A stretch of DNA of 59,944 nt from an uncultured Paracoccaceae bacterium (lineage in GTDB: Bacteria; Pseudomonadota; Alphaproteobacteria; Rhodobacterales; Rhodobacteraceae). The stretch spans positions 1 to 59,944 of the forward strand of contig CAKZRP010000046.1 of NCBI GenBank assembly GCA_937146765.1, given 5' to 3'. This document shows positions 34,790 to 44,235 of the stretch, in pieces; positions within the stretch are counted from its first letter, which is position 1; the number at the start of each line of letters is the position of its first letter. The notes beneath the pieces are model-generated. The model was not told the DNA's origin and made no database searches. It saw nothing but the letters and a program-made list of their open reading frames with translations. The position numbers were made by a program, and so were the translations under genes.

Positions 34790-36028
34790 TCAGCGCCCCG
34801 CGTGACCCGGGCGGCCCGAGCGGCGCGCATCCCAGAGGGTGAGGGTAAAGATCGCCACGCCGATAAGGCTCAAGCCCGCGCCGACATAGCCCGAGGAGGG
34901 AAAGCCGTAGCCCGCCGCGATCACCCGTGCCGCGAGGAAGGGCCCGAGCGCATTGGCGACGTTGAAGGCGGCATGGTGCAGCGAGGCGGCGAGCTGCTGC
35001 GCCTCGCCCGCCACATCCATCAGCCGGGTCTGCATCACGGTGGAAATACCGCCGAGCACCGACATGAACAGCACCACTGCCCCCATCGCCCAGAGGCTGG
35101 TTTCAGCCGCCAGCGGATAGAGCAGCAGCACCAGCGTGCCGGCGCCGAAGGCGAAATAGGCGGTGGCATTCATGTTGCGGTCGGCGAGGCTGCCCATCAG
35201 CAGATTGAAGACCGTCATGCCGATGCCGACCACCGCAAACATCACCGCCACGTCATCGGGCGAGCCGCCCAGCACCGTCTCCACCGTCGAGGCGATATAG
35301 GTATAGACTGCAAAGAAGCCGCCGAAGCCGATCGCGCCGGTGGCCAGGGTCAGCCAGACCTGTCGGTTCTTCAGCGCGGTCAATTCGCGCAGGGGGGCGG
35401 CATTGGGGTCGGCTGGGGTGCGCGGGGCCTTCAGCATCACCGCAAGGGCTGTGGCCAGGGCGAGGAAGCCGACGACCACATAACCGGCCCGCCAGCCGAC
35501 ATATTGGCTGAGCCAGCTTGCGGCCGGCACGCCGATGGTTGTGGCCAGCGTCAGGCCGACAAAGACCCGCGCCACCGCCGAGGCGCGTTTGTTCGGGGCC
35601 ACCACCGAGGCCGCCACCAGTGCTGCCACGCCGAAATAGGCGCCATGCGGCAGGCCGGAGAGAAAGCGCGTCAGGGTGAAACTGCCGAAGGTGGGTGCCA
35701 GCGCCGAGAGCGTGTTGAAGAGGGCAAAGGCCAGCATCAGCCAGATCAGCATCATGCGTTTGCGCAGCCGCGCCCCCGCCACCGCCAACACCGGCGCGCC
35801 GACCACCACACCAAGCGCATAGGCGCTGATGGCATCGGCGGCGCGGGCCTCGCTGACGCCGAGGTCGGCGGCAAAGCCCGGCAGCAGCGCCATGGAGGCA
35901 AATTCGGTGGTGCCGATGGCAAACCCACCCATTGCGAGCGCAAACAGAACGGCGCGGGGTGAAATTTGCTTCTGGCGGCCTGCTCCGGGAGAGGAGGCGC
36001 CCAGGACTGCGGTTTCCGTCATGGCCAT
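34790..36028 (-). CDS. MFS efflux transporter (AraJ/DHA1-like)
   Basis: A 412-residue major facilitator with twelve predicted spans. The N-terminal signature GGFAIGTTEFASMALLPGFA matches the DHA1/AraJ-type drug or sugar efflux subgroup, with GLPHGAYFGVAALVAASVV in span 4. It is an inner-membrane proton antiporter with unknown substrate. The start is ATG 36028 or 36022 (MTETAV). It lies divergent from an ArsR-type gene pair with about 290 nt between. Confidence 0.88.
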   Translation of the reverse strand: MAMTETAVLGASSPGAGRQKQISPRAVLFALAMGGFAIGTTEFASMALLPGFAADLGVSEARAADAISAYALGVVVGAPVLAVAGARLRKRMMLIWLMLAFALFNTLSALAPTFGSFTLTRFLSGLPHGAYFGVAALVAASVVAPNKRASAVARVFVGLTLATTIGVPAASWLSQYVGWRAGYVVVGFLALATALAVMLKAPRTPADPNAAPLRELTALKNRQVWLTLATGAIGFGGFFAVYTYIASTVETVLGGSPDDVAVMFAVVGIGMTVFNLLMGSLADRNMNATAYFAFGAGTLVLLLYPLAAETSLWAMGAVVLFMSVLGGISTVMQTRLMDVAGEAQQLAASLHHAAFNVANALGPFLAARVIAAGYGFPSSGYVGAGLSLIGVAIFTLTLWDARRSGRPGHAGR

Positions 36029-36259
36029 CGCTTTTTCGATTTTGGGGAATCGGAGGAGATTCCGGTTGAACCCCCTCCCTTGCGGCCAGAGCTAATGCGC
36101 GCTCCTGCGGCCCGCAAGGGGCGCGGGGAAACTTTACCTGTTATCGGCTTTGCGGCGCCGGGACCTGCCCGCGATTGCAGCGCATCACCTGCGCAACGGG
36201 CGCGCTGTCGCGACCGCCCCCTCGGCGGCAGAGGTCTTGTGTTGCCGGTCCCGGCAATC

Positions 36260-36279
36260 ACTTAGGATACTCCCTAAGT
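36260..36279. promoter_or_regulatory. ArsR-type operator, upstream copy
   Basis: ACTTAGGATACTCCCTAAGT has 7-bp arms (ACTTAGG/CCTAAGT) and 6 nt between. A second site of the same design overlaps the arsR start. Confidence 0.7.
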
Positions 36280-36310
36280 TTTTACTTGCGCGACTCGGCG
36301 ACAGGCGATT

Positions 36311-36330
36311 ACTTAGGGACATGGCTAAGT
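36311..36330. promoter_or_regulatory. ArsR-type operator, copy overlapping the start codon
   Basis: ACTTAGGGACATGGCTAAGT has 6-bp arms. It encloses the likely ribosome site (AGGGA) and the ATG at 36321, so binding would block both transcription and translation initiation. Confidence 0.65.
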
Positions 36331-36662
36331 TTGACATGCAGCTCGACCTGCTCTTCACCGCGCTGGGGGATCCCACCCGCCGCGCCATCCTGAGCAGGCT
36401 TGCCCGGGGTCCCGCCAGCGTCAGCGAGCTGGCGGCCCCGCATGACATGGCCCTGCCCTCTTTCATGGGGCATCTGAAACGGCTGGAAGAGGCCGGGCTG
36501 ATCGCCAGCCACAAGCAAGGGCGGGTGCGCATCTGCACGCTTGCCCCGCAGGCCCTGACCCCGGCGCAGGACTGGCTGAGCGAACAACGCCAGATCTGGT
36601 CCGGGCGACTGGACCGGTTCGACGACTACGTGACACGCCTGGTGCAGGAGACGCAGAAATGA
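36321..36662 (+). CDS. ArsR family winged-helix regulator
   Basis: A 113-residue regulator with the ArsR fold: LDLLFTALGDPTRRAILSRL, SVSELAAPHDMALPSFMGHL as the recognition region, and the wing LIASHKQGRVRICTL. It lacks the CxC metal-binding motif, so it belongs to the non-metal subgroup commonly paired with AHSA1-domain proteins. It overlaps the next gene by 4 nt. Two matching inverted repeats, one over its own start, point to autorepression. Confidence 0.92.
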   Translation: MAKFDMQLDLLFTALGDPTRRAILSRLARGPASVSELAAPHDMALPSFMGHLKRLEEAGLIASHKQGRVRICTLAPQALTPAQDWLSEQRQIWSGRLDRFDDYVTRLVQETQK

Positions 36663-37129
36663 CCCTCGACCCCAAGACCGACCTCAGCTTTACCCGCAGC
36701 CTCGCCGCGCCCCGGATGCTGCTCTGGCAGTGCTGGACCAGCCCCGAGCATATCCCGCAGTTCTTCATCCCGCGCCCCCATCGGGTCACCGCCTGCGAGA
36801 TCGACCTGCGGGTCGGCGGGCGGTTCAACACCACCTTCGAGGTCGAAGGGCAGATCATGGAGAACCATGGCGTCTACCTCGAGGTGGTCGAAGGGGAGAA
36901 ACTGGTCTTTACCGATGGCTATAGCGAGGGCTGGAAGCCGGCACCCGATCCCTTCATGACCGCGATCCTGGAGTTCGCCGACGATGGCGCCGGCGGCACC
37001 CGCTATACCGCCACGGCACGGCACCGCTCCTCCGAGGCCCGGACACAGCACGAGGAAATGGGCTTCTTCGACGGCTGGGGCACGGTGGCGACCCAGCTGG
37101 AAGACTACGCCAGATCGTTGCTGGGCTGA
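36659..37129 (+). CDS. SRPBCC/AHSA1-domain protein
   Basis: A 156-residue START-like (SRPBCC) protein with the AHSA1 pattern: LSFTRSLAAPRMLLWQCWTS at the start, then GGRFNTTFEVEGQIMENHG, GEKLVFTDGY and the closing helix FFDGWGTVATQLEDYAR. Such proteins form a hydrophobic ligand cavity. The ligand is unknown. Coupled translation with the ArsR regulator (ATGA) indicates joint control. Confidence 0.9.
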   Translation: MTLDPKTDLSFTRSLAAPRMLLWQCWTSPEHIPQFFIPRPHRVTACEIDLRVGGRFNTTFEVEGQIMENHGVYLEVVEGEKLVFTDGYSEGWKPAPDPFMTAILEFADDGAGGTRYTATARHRSSEARTQHEEMGFFDGWGTVATQLEDYARSLLG

Positions 37130-37135
37130 GGCGCT

Positions 37136-37798
37136 TCAGCCCGCCAGCAGCCGCAGCCCCTGGGTCACGTCGGTGCGAACCGCGAGTCTGAGGCCGGGTT
37201 CGTCCCCGGCCTTCAGCGCGGCGATGATCAGCTTGTGGTTATGCGGCGGCTCGGTCCGCCCCAGCCGCCCGTAGAGCGCCCGCATGGTGGGGCCGAGCTG
37301 CAGCCAGACCGTTTCAGCCATGGCCAGCATGGCCGGCGCCTGGGCCCTCAGGTAGAGGGTGCGGTGAAATTCGAGGTTGGTGCGGATATAGCCCACCGCA
37401 TCGCGTTTGGAGACCATCTCCGCCACGCCACCGTTGATTACCTGCAGGCGGTCGATCAATGCCATATGGGCCCGTGGCATGGCGCGGGTCGCCAGTTCCA
37501 CCTCGATCAGCGCCCGCAGGGCGGCCAGCTCCTCGATCCGCTCGTTGGAGAGTTCCGGCGTCGAGACCCGACCGGAAGAGGAGAGCATCAAGGCCCCCTC
37601 TGCCACCAGCCGCCGCACCGCCTCGCGCGCAGGCGTCATCGAGACCTCATATTCCTTGCCGATGCCGCGCAGGGTCAAGGCCTCGCCCGGGGCGATGGCC
37701 CCATGCATGATGCGGGTCCTGAGGCTCCGGTAGACGCGGTCATGGGCGGAGCCGGTGTTTTCGGCGATGGGGCGGTTGCCCGTCAGAAGCTTGTCCAT
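37136..37798 (-). CDS. GntR family regulator (FCD subfamily)
   Basis: A 220-residue FadR-type regulator. The N-terminal winged helix includes RVYRSLRTRIMHGAIAPGE and MTPAREAVRRLVAEG. A C-terminal all-helical FCD effector domain (about 95-220) has metal/ligand residues in NLEFHRTLY and a late histidine in EPPHNHKLI. It probably responds to an organic acid. It converges on the AHSA1 gene. A perfect 10-bp palindrome 10 nt upstream of its start suggests autoregulation. Its target genes are not adjacent. Confidence 0.88.
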   Translation of the reverse strand: MDKLLTGNRPIAENTGSAHDRVYRSLRTRIMHGAIAPGEALTLRGIGKEYEVSMTPAREAVRRLVAEGALMLSSSGRVSTPELSNERIEELAALRALIEVELATRAMPRAHMALIDRLQVINGGVAEMVSKRDAVGYIRTNLEFHRTLYLRAQAPAMLAMAETVWLQLGPTMRALYGRLGRTEPPHNHKLIIAALKAGDEPGLRLAVRTDVTQGLRLLAG

Positions 37799-37807
37799 GA
37801 CCGGCTA

Positions 37808-37817
37808 TGTGATCACA
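37808..37817. promoter_or_regulatory. GntR-type palindrome upstream of the FCD regulator
   Basis: TGTGATCACA is perfectly palindromic and lies 10-19 nt before the GntR gene start. Confidence 0.45.
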
Positions 37818-37830
37818 AATGCCGGCAAGA

Positions 37831-38532
37831 TCAATCCCCCTCGTCCATCGCCTCGAAGCGATAGCGATGCAGCGCATTGCCCTCGCCCTGCAACCAGCGG
37901 CGGGCGGCGCGGTAATCGCCGTAGAGCTGCTCCACCAGGGTCCAGAAGGCGCGCGAATGGTTCATCTCCTTGAGATGCGCCACCTCATGGGCGGCCACGT
38001 AGCGCAGCACCTCGCGGGGTGCGAGGATCAGCCGCCAGGAATACATCAGCCCGCCGCCCGAGGAGCAGGAGCCCCAGCGCGAGCGGGTGTCGCGCAGGGT
38101 GAGGCTGCTGTAGCGTCGGCCGAGGCGATCGGCATAGTGATCCGAGGCCTCCGCCAGCCGTTCACGCGCCAATTCGCGCAGGTAGCGTTCCAGCCGACGG
38201 GCGGCAGCGGGGTCCGGCACCTCGATCACCCCGTCCCCGCGCTGGATGCGCCTGCCGCTGGCGGTGCGGATCTCGACCTCCTCGCCCTCCAGCGGCAGAC
38301 GGCAGCCGGGGCCGACCAGCAGCTGTTCGGGCTGTTTCGCCAGATGGCTGCGGATCCAGTCTTCCTTTTCCAGCAGGAAGGCGCGGCCCTCGCGTTCGGG
38401 CACCCGCTGCGGCAGGGTCAGCGTCACCCGCCCGTCCAGCGAGGAAATCCGCAGCGACAGGCGACGGGCCCGACCGGAGCGGCGCAGACGCACCCGAAGC
38501 TCCGGATTGCCGGGCAAACGCAGTTCTGACAT
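37831..38532 (-). CDS. YgjP-like/DUF45 zinc metallopeptidase
   Basis: A 233-residue protein of the M48-related YgjP/UTP-pyrophosphatase-associated group. The zinc motif HEVAHLKEMNHSRAFW gives HExxH plus the downstream conserved His/Trp. The family segment DTRSRWGSCSSGG is also present. It is probably cytoplasmic, with no signal peptide. The ATG at 38532 has GGAGGGGGAGAAG upstream. The biological substrate is unknown for this family. Confidence 0.87.
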   Translation of the reverse strand: MSELRLPGNPELRVRLRRSGRARRLSLRISSLDGRVTLTLPQRVPEREGRAFLLEKEDWIRSHLAKQPEQLLVGPGCRLPLEGEEVEIRTASGRRIQRGDGVIEVPDPAAARRLERYLRELARERLAEASDHYADRLGRRYSSLTLRDTRSRWGSCSSGGGLMYSWRLILAPREVLRYVAAHEVAHLKEMNHSRAFWTLVEQLYGDYRAARRWLQGEGNALHRYRFEAMDEGD

Positions 38533-38643
38533 GGCTTCTCCCCCTCCGGATGGCGGCACGCAAAGGCTTTGACAGGCCCGGCAGCATATGGCAAGGCACC
38601 TGAATCGTCGAACCGACTCACGCTATTTTTAAAGGGGATCCAC

Positions 38644-38970
38644 ATGCCCAAGGAAGAATGGGGTACAAAACGCGTCTGCCCGACCACCGGCAAACGCTTT
38701 TATGACCTGAACAAGAACCCGATCATCAGCCCCTATACCGGCGATATCGTGGAGATCGACATCGCCAAGGCCCGCATGATCGAAGCCGATGCCGAGGATG
38801 CCGCCAGCCTGAAGTCCAAGCAGAATCTCGACGCCGATGACGTGGTCCTCGACGATGATGAGGATGCGGTCGACATGGATCTGGGCGACGACGTGCTGGA
38901 AGACGACGAGGAGGACAATGTCTCTCTCGACGATCTGGCCGATGTGGCCTCGGACGACGAAGACATCTGA
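38644..38970 (+). CDS. TIGR02300 family (FYDLN acid) protein
   Basis: A 108-residue protein with a compact N-terminal zinc-ribbon-like head (KEEWGTKRVCPTTGKRFYDL) and an exceptionally acidic tail rich in Asp/Glu (VVLDDDEDAVDMDLGDD and so on). This is the alphaproteobacterial FYDLN-acid family of unknown role. The ATG at 38644 follows AAAGGGGATC. The tRNA-Ala gene lies 195 nt downstream. Confidence 0.92.
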   Translation: MPKEEWGTKRVCPTTGKRFYDLNKNPIISPYTGDIVEIDIAKARMIEADAEDAASLKSKQNLDADDVVLDDDEDAVDMDLGDDVLEDDEEDNVSLDDLADVASDDEDI

Positions 38971-39164
38971 CGCGCTGCCCGTCCGCCCACGCGCCCATCC
39001 GGGGTGCGTGGGCAAAAAGCGCAGCAAATTCAGGGGCAAAGTGAGGTCCGCCCCGGGAGAGAAAAAAATTGGCCGCCGCGTTGCATTTTCCGCTTGCAGC
39101 CCCCGCCATCCTCCCTTAAACGACCTCTCACACCGAACGGAGCGCTGCTCCGGACGGGTTGGAA

Positions 39165-39240
39165 GGGGCCTTAGCTCAGCTGGGAGAGCGCCTGCATGGC
39201 ATGCAGGAGGTCAGCGGTTCGATCCCGCTAGGCTCCACCA
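39165..39240 (+). tRNA. tRNA-Ala (anticodon GGC)
   Basis: A 76-nt tRNA with an encoded CCA end. The acceptor GGGGCCT pairs with AGGCTCC (one G-U), the D-arm is GCTCAGCTGGGAGAGC, the anticodon stem CCTGC/GCAGG encloses ATGGCAT (anticodon GGC), and the T-arm includes GGTTCGATCCC. No introns or tandem tRNAs are seen. The 193 nt after it hold no further feature, and no integrase gene adjoins it. Confidence 0.97.
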
Positions 39241-39433
39241 AAACCTTTCCAGATCAGTGAGATAACAAACGCACCCCCAGGGTGCTTCGGTCGTTTGGCA
39301 AGCCGTCACGGTTGCCGGGCGGTCGCGAAATTGCTAGCCCTGCGTCCATGACGCCACTGGTCCCCCCTCCTCCCTCCCTCGGCTGCCCCTATCCGCTCGG
39401 GCGCTCTGGCCTCTTGGCCTGGGGTGGCTGACG

Positions 39434-40351
39434 ATGCAGGCCCGGGACCGCGCGCAGCTGGGGGATCTCGACATTTTTGCCACCATCGTGCGCCATGGCA
39501 GCATGAAGGCCGCGGCGGTGGAGCTGGGGGTCACCACCTCCGCCCTCAGCCATCGGATGCGCAAGCTGGAGGCGGGGCTGGGCGTGCGCCTCCTGAACCG
39601 GACCAGTCGCTCGCTGGCGCCAACCGAGGCCGGCGCGCGGCTGGCGGCAGAACTGGACCGGGGATTCGCCACCATCACCGAGGCGCTGAGTGCCGCCACC
39701 CGCACCCGGGGCCTGCCGGTGGGGCGGTTGCGGCTCAACATGCTGCGCGATGCGGCGCGGCATCTGGTGAACCCGGTGCTGGGCCGCTATGCCGCCACCT
39801 ATCCCGACATGCAGCTCGACCTCCATGCGGATGATCGCATGGTCGACATGGTGGCCGGTGGCTTTGACGCCGGGATCCGCTATGGCGACCGGGTGCCGCG
39901 CGACATGATCGGCGTTGCCCTGTGCCCGCCGACCGAATGGCTGGTGGTGGCCGCGCCCGCCCTGCTGGAGCGGGTCGGGACACCGCAGAGCCCGGCGGAT
40001 CTGGTCGGGATGCCCTGCATCGAGATCAAGCTCGGCGATGACAGCGCCTATCTCTGGGAGCTGGGCAATGGGGCGCGGATGCAGCGCATCGCGGTGCGCG
40101 GGCCGGTGCGGGCCAATGGCACCAGCGTCATCCTCGATGCGGCCATCGAAGGTCTCGGCTTTGCCTATGTGCTGCGCCATGCGGTGGCGGCGGATCTGGC
40201 GGCGGGGCGTCTGGTGCAGGTGCTGGCGGATTGGGTCTCGGAGGGGCCGCCGCTGATGATCTACTACCCGAGCCGCCACCAGCAGCCGCCGGGGTTGAGG
40301 GAGCTCATCGACATGATCCGCGCGGATCAGGGATTGCCGCCGCTCGCCTGA
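39434..40351 (+). CDS. LysR-type regulator
   Basis: A 305-residue LysR protein: a winged helix (LGDLDIFATIVRHGSMKAAAVELGVTTSALSHRMRKLE, shown here only as the family layout) and an effector domain from about residue 95 with FDAGIRYGDRVPRDMIGV. This is the CrgA-like subgroup that often controls nearby reductases. It is followed 168 nt later in the same direction by an aldo/keto reductase, which could be its target. Confidence 0.9.
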   Translation: MQARDRAQLGDLDIFATIVRHGSMKAAAVELGVTTSALSHRMRKLEAGLGVRLLNRTSRSLAPTEAGARLAAELDRGFATITEALSAATRTRGLPVGRLRLNMLRDAARHLVNPVLGRYAATYPDMQLDLHADDRMVDMVAGGFDAGIRYGDRVPRDMIGVALCPPTEWLVVAAPALLERVGTPQSPADLVGMPCIEIKLGDDSAYLWELGNGARMQRIAVRGPVRANGTSVILDAAIEGLGFAYVLRHAVAADLAAGRLVQVLADWVSEGPPLMIYYPSRHQQPPGLRELIDMIRADQGLPPLA

Positions 40352-40519
40352 CCGATGGTTGAGCATCACTCAAGGATTCATTGATCCGACAGGGGATGGG
40401 GCAAGGTGCGCTCAACTGATAGGGTGAGGACATCGCCGCAAGCCCCCGGTTCGACCCGACCGGGTCCGGACCACATCGAGGGCTGGCGTGATCCGCACCA
40501 CATGCCTCAGGAGACCGAG

Positions 40520-41548
40520 ATGACCTATCAGGCCGCGCCCGACCGCTATGACACCCCCATGACCTACCGCCGCTGCGGGCGCAGCGGCACCGACCTGCCG
40601 GCGATCTCGCTGGGGCTCTGGCAGAACTTCGGCGGCACCGATGTTTTCGAGACCGGCCGCGCCATCCTGCGCCGCGCCTTTGACCGGGGCGTCACCCATT
40701 TCGACCTCGCCAACAACTACGGCCCGCCCTATGGCTCGGCCGAGGAGAATTTCGGCCGCGCCATGGCCACGGATTTCGCCCCCTACCGCGATGAGATGAT
40801 CATCTCCACCAAGGCGGGCTGGGACATGTGGCCGGGGCCTTATGGGGGCATCGGCGGCAGCCGCAAGTACCTCATCGCCTCCTGCGACCAGTCGCTGAAG
40901 CGGATGGGCCTCGACTATGTCGATATCTTCTATTCCCACCGCGTCGACCCGGACACGCCGCTGGAGGAGACCATGGGCGCGCTGGCGCATCTGCACCGGC
41001 AGGGCAAGGCGCTCTACGTCGGGATATCCAGCTATTCGCCGGAACTGACCCTGAAGGCTGCCGAGATCCTGCAGGAAGAGCGGGTGCCGCTGTTCATCCA
41101 CCAGCCGAATTATTCCATGTTCAACCGCTGGATCGAAGAGGGGCTGCTGGACACTCTGGCCGATCTCGGCACCGGCTGCATTGCCTTCTCGCCGCTGGCG
41201 CAGGGCCTGCTGTCGAACAAATACCTGAACGGCATCCCCGAGGATGCGCGGGCGGCGCGGGGCGGGTTCGGCAAGGATCTGATCACCGAGGAGCTGGTGG
41301 CCCGCATCCGCAAGCTCAACGCGATTGCCGAACGGCGCGGCCAGACCCTCGCGCAGATGGCGATTGCCTGGGCGCTGCGCGATCCCCGGGTGACATCGGC
41401 TCTGATCGGGGCGCGTACGGTGGCGCAGCTCGACAACTCGCTCGACTCGCTGAACCACCTTGCCTTCACAAGCGAGGAGCTGGCCGAGATCGACACCCAT
41501 GCCACCGATGGCGGCACCGACTACTGGAAGGTCTCCACCTCGATCTGA
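40520..41548 (+). CDS. Aldo/keto reductase (YghZ/L-glyceraldehyde 3-phosphate reductase type)
   Basis: A 342-residue NADPH-dependent (alpha/beta)8 reductase. The catalytic aspartate and tyrosine are in THFDLANNYGPPYGSAE, the lysine is in MIISTKAGWDMWPGPYG and the histidine is in YVDIFYSHRVDPD. FSPLAQGLLSNKYL and IGARTVAQLDNSL help bind NADPH. The GYGG-type segment and overall sequence suit the YghZ/voltage-channel-beta-like subgroup acting on methylglyoxal or L-glyceraldehyde 3-phosphate. The ATG at 40520 has AGGAGACC upstream. Confidence 0.92.
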   Translation: MTYQAAPDRYDTPMTYRRCGRSGTDLPAISLGLWQNFGGTDVFETGRAILRRAFDRGVTHFDLANNYGPPYGSAEENFGRAMATDFAPYRDEMIISTKAGWDMWPGPYGGIGGSRKYLIASCDQSLKRMGLDYVDIFYSHRVDPDTPLEETMGALAHLHRQGKALYVGISSYSPELTLKAAEILQEERVPLFIHQPNYSMFNRWIEEGLLDTLADLGTGCIAFSPLAQGLLSNKYLNGIPEDARAARGGFGKDLITEELVARIRKLNAIAERRGQTLAQMAIAWALRDPRVTSALIGARTVAQLDNSLDSLNHLAFTSEELAEIDTHATDGGTDYWKVSTSI

Positions 41549-41605
41549 GGTCGCTGTCGCAACCTCCCTGCCCCGCACTGGCCGCCTCCCGGCCGGTGCG
41601 GGCGC

Positions 41606-42487
41606 TCAGGGCGTGGCGGCCTCCTCGCGCAGCCAGCGCACCAGCCGCTGCACCTCCGGGCGGTGCGGGTTGCGACCGGAGGGCAGCACGATGTAATGGC
41701 CTTGCCGCGCGGTCAGGCTAAGGTCGGTGGCCCGCACCAGCCGCCCGCTGTCGAGATAGGGCTGGGCAAAGACCTCCGCCACCAGCGTCACCCCCTGGCC
41801 GTGCACAGCCAGTTCCAGCGCGATCAGCGATTGGTCGACCTTGAACACCGCCTCCGGCGGGGTCAGCCCGGGCCCGTGCTGGGCAAAGAAATGCGGCCAG
41901 GTGTCCACCACCCCCACCAGTTCGATCAGCGGTGTCGCCGCCAGCGTCTCTGCCCGGCCGTCGCCGCGATGCTGCGGCGCGCAGACCGCGATCACCTCGT
42001 GGTTCAACAGCAGATGCGACTCGCCATCCGGCCAGGTGCCGTCGCCATAACGGATGTCCACATCCACCGCCTCGCCCTCTGCCGGCTCGCCCCAGGTGGC
42101 AGACAGCAGCCGCAGACGGCTGCCGGGATAGGCGGCGCGATAGCGCCCGATGCGCGGCAGCAGCCACAGGAGGTTCAGCGAACTGAGACAGCGCAGGTTG
42201 ATCTCCTCCTCCGCTCCACGGCCAAAGAGGCTGGAGGTGGTGGCGTCGAGATCGGCAAAGGCCTTGCTGACCACCGGCAGATAGGCCTGCCCGAGCCGGG
42301 TCAGCACCAGCGACTTGCGTTCGCGCAGGAACAGCTTGTGGCCCAGCTCTGCCTCCAGGCCGCGCACCTGGTAGCTGACCGCCGAGGGGGTGAGCCCCAG
42401 CTCCTCCGCCGCCAGGGTGAAATTCCCCAGCCGCGCGCTGGCATCAAAGGCCCTGAGCCAGGGCAGCGGGGGGAGTTCCTTGTACAT
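41606..42487 (-). CDS. LysR-type regulator (GcvA-like), divergent from the GMC operon
   Basis: A 293-residue regulator of the GcvA/AmpR-like subgroup. It begins [20 protein letters not shown] and has [20 protein letters not shown] as recognition region and [17 protein letters not shown] in the effector domain. It is divergently placed 101 nt from the GMC oxidoreductase gene across AT-rich direct repeats, so it is the predicted regulator of that three-gene operon. The inducer is unknown. Confidence 0.9.
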   Translation of the reverse strand: MYKELPPLPWLRAFDASARLGNFTLAAEELGLTPSAVSYQVRGLEAELGHKLFLRERKSLVLTRLGQAYLPVVSKAFADLDATTSSLFGRGAEEEINLRCLSSLNLLWLLPRIGRYRAAYPGSRLRLLSATWGEPAEGEAVDVDIRYGDGTWPDGESHLLLNHEVIAVCAPQHRGDGRAETLAATPLIELVGVVDTWPHFFAQHGPGLTPPEAVFKVDQSLIALELAVHGQGVTLVAEVFAQPYLDSGRLVRATDLSLTARQGHYIVLPSGRNPHRPEVQRLVRWLREEAATP

Positions 42488-42516
42488 CGCCGTCTCCTTG
42501 GATCGCCCCGTTATAT

Positions 42517-42560
42517 CGACAAATTTTTTCGAGGCTATGGCGAATTTTTTTTCGTTATGG
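42517..42560. promoter_or_regulatory. Two AT-rich direct repeats in the LysR/GMC promoter gap
   Basis: Copy 1 (42517-42540) has CGACAAATTTTTTCG and ends in CTATGG. Copy 2 (42541-42560) has CGAATTTTTTTTCG and ends in TTATGG. These are likely binding sites for the adjacent LysR protein. Confidence 0.5.
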
Positions 42561-42588
42561 ATTTGGCCTGCGGATTTGTAACGCTCGC

Positions 42589-44235
42589 ATGACGACAGAC
42601 CTCAGGAACGGCAGGCGCAAAGTGTCCAACTACGACTACATCATCATCGGCGCGGGCTCCGCAGGCTGCGTGCTGGCCGACCGGCTGAGCGCCTCGGGGC
42701 GCAACCGGGTGCTGGTGCTGGAGGCCGGCGGCAGAGGGCGGTCGCCCTGGATTGCGCTGCCGATCGGCTATGGCAAGAGCTTCTTTGACCCGGCGGTGAA
42801 CTGGAAATACCAGTCCGAAGCCGAAGAGAGCCTGGCCGGGCGCAGCGGCTACTGGCCGCGCGGCAAGGGGGTGGGCGGCTCCGGTGCGATCAATGCCATG
42901 ATCTATGCCCGGGGCGTGCCGCAGGATTTCGACGACTGGCAGGCGGCGGGGGCCACCGGCTGGGGTTGGGACCGCGTGCGTGCCACCTATGAGGCGCTGG
43001 AAACCCGCGTTGCCCCTAATGGCGCGCGGCGAGGATCGGGCGCGATCACGGTGCAGGATGTCTCCGACCAGATCCACAAGGCGAACCGCCACTACTTCGG
43101 CGCCATCGACGAACTGGGCCTGCCGCGCACCGAGGACATGAACAGCGACGCCTTCGAGGGCGCTTCGATCTACCAGATCAACACCAGCGGCGGGCGGCGA
43201 ATGCATTCGGCCCGGGCCCATCTCGCCCCGGCGCTCAAGCGACCCAATGTGATGCTGATGACGGAGGCGCTGGCCGAGCGGCTGGTGTTTGACGGCAAGC
43301 GGATCACCGGCGTCACGGTGCGCCACCGGGGCCGGAGCTTGACCCTGACCGCCGGGCGCGAGGTCATCCTCGCTGCAGGCTCCGTCACCTCGCCGCGGCT
43401 GCTGCAACTGTCCGGCATCGGGCCGGCGGAGCTGCTGAAATCCCACGGCATCGCGGTGCGGCAGCATGCGCCGCATGTGGGGGGCAACCTGCAGGACCAC
43501 CTGGCGGTGAACTATTATTTCCGCGCCACCGAGCCGACACTGAACAATGTGCTGGCGCCCTTCCACGGCAAGCTGCGGGCGGCGCTGCACTATGCGCTGA
43601 GCCGTCGAGGCCCCTTGGCGCTGTCGGTGAACCAATGTGGCGGCTATTTCCGCTCTGCGCCGGACCTGCCGCAGCCGGACCAGCAGCTCTACTTCAATCC
43701 GGTGACCTATACGACGACACCGGATGGAACCCGCAATGTGATCAAGCCCGATCCCTTCCCCGGCTTCATCATCAGTTTCCAGCCTGCCCGGCCCACCAGC
43801 CGGGGGCGGATCGACATCAGCGCCAACGACCCCGGCGCCGCGCCGCTGATCCGGCCCAATTCACTCGCCACCGAGGAGGACCGCGCGCAGGTCGTGGCGG
43901 GGGGGCTGCTGTGCCAGCGGATCATAATGACGCGGGCCTTGACCAAGCTGGTCGAGGCGCCGTTGTACAACGATCTGCGGAAGATGAGCGGCGCCGACAT
44001 TCTTGAAGATTTCCGCCAGCGCTGCGGTACGGTCTTCCACCCGGTCGGCACCTGCCGCATGGGCGCGGATGCGGCAACCTCCGTCGTTTCACCCCGGCTG
44101 AAGCTGCACGGGTTTGACGGGTTGCGGGTGGTCGACGCCTCGGTCTTCCCGAACATCACCTCGGGCAATACCAATGCCCCCACCATGATGCTGGCGCATC
44201 GCGCCGCTGACCTGATCGCGGAGGACGCCGCATGA
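42589..44235 (+). CDS. GMC family oxidoreductase (choline dehydrogenase-like flavoenzyme)
   Basis: A 548-residue FAD enzyme oxidising a primary alcohol. The FAD-binding [18 protein letters not shown] is at about residues 16-33, the GMC signature 1 region is [17 protein letters not shown], and signature 2 lies near [19 protein letters not shown]. The catalytic His region is [10 protein letters not shown], with [17 protein letters not shown] near the end. A GTG at 42622 is an alternative start. It overlaps the next gene by 4 nt. The operon of alcohol oxidase, dehydratase and aldehyde dehydrogenase suggests oxidation of a polyol or sugar alcohol to an acid. Confidence 0.92.
   Translation: MTTDLRNGRRKVSNYDYIIIGAGSAGCVLADRLSASGRNRVLVLEAGGRGRSPWIALPIGYGKSFFDPAVNWKYQSEAEESLAGRSGYWPRGKGVGGSGAINAMIYARGVPQDFDDWQAAGATGWGWDRVRATYEALETRVAPNGARRGSGAITVQDVSDQIHKANRHYFGAIDELGLPRTEDMNSDAFEGASIYQINTSGGRRMHSARAHLAPALKRPNVMLMTEALAERLVFDGKRITGVTVRHRGRSLTLTAGREVILAAGSVTSPRLLQLSGIGPAELLKSHGIAVRQHAPHVGGNLQDHLAVNYYFRATEPTLNNVLAPFHGKLRAALHYALSRRGPLALSVNQCGGYFRSAPDLPQPDQQLYFNPVTYTTTPDGTRNVIKPDPFPGFIISFQPARPTSRGRIDISANDPGAAPLIRPNSLATEEDRAQVVAGGLLCQRIIMTRALTKLVEAPLYNDLRKMSGADILEDFRQRCGTVFHPVGTCRMGADAATSVVSPRLKLHGFDGLRVVDASVFPNITSGNTNAPTMMLAHRAADLIAEDAA

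Noticed and set aside
39165..39433. tRNA-Ala as an integration (att) site for a mobile island
   Set aside because: No integrase, no repeated tRNA 3' end and no compositional break was seen downstream.
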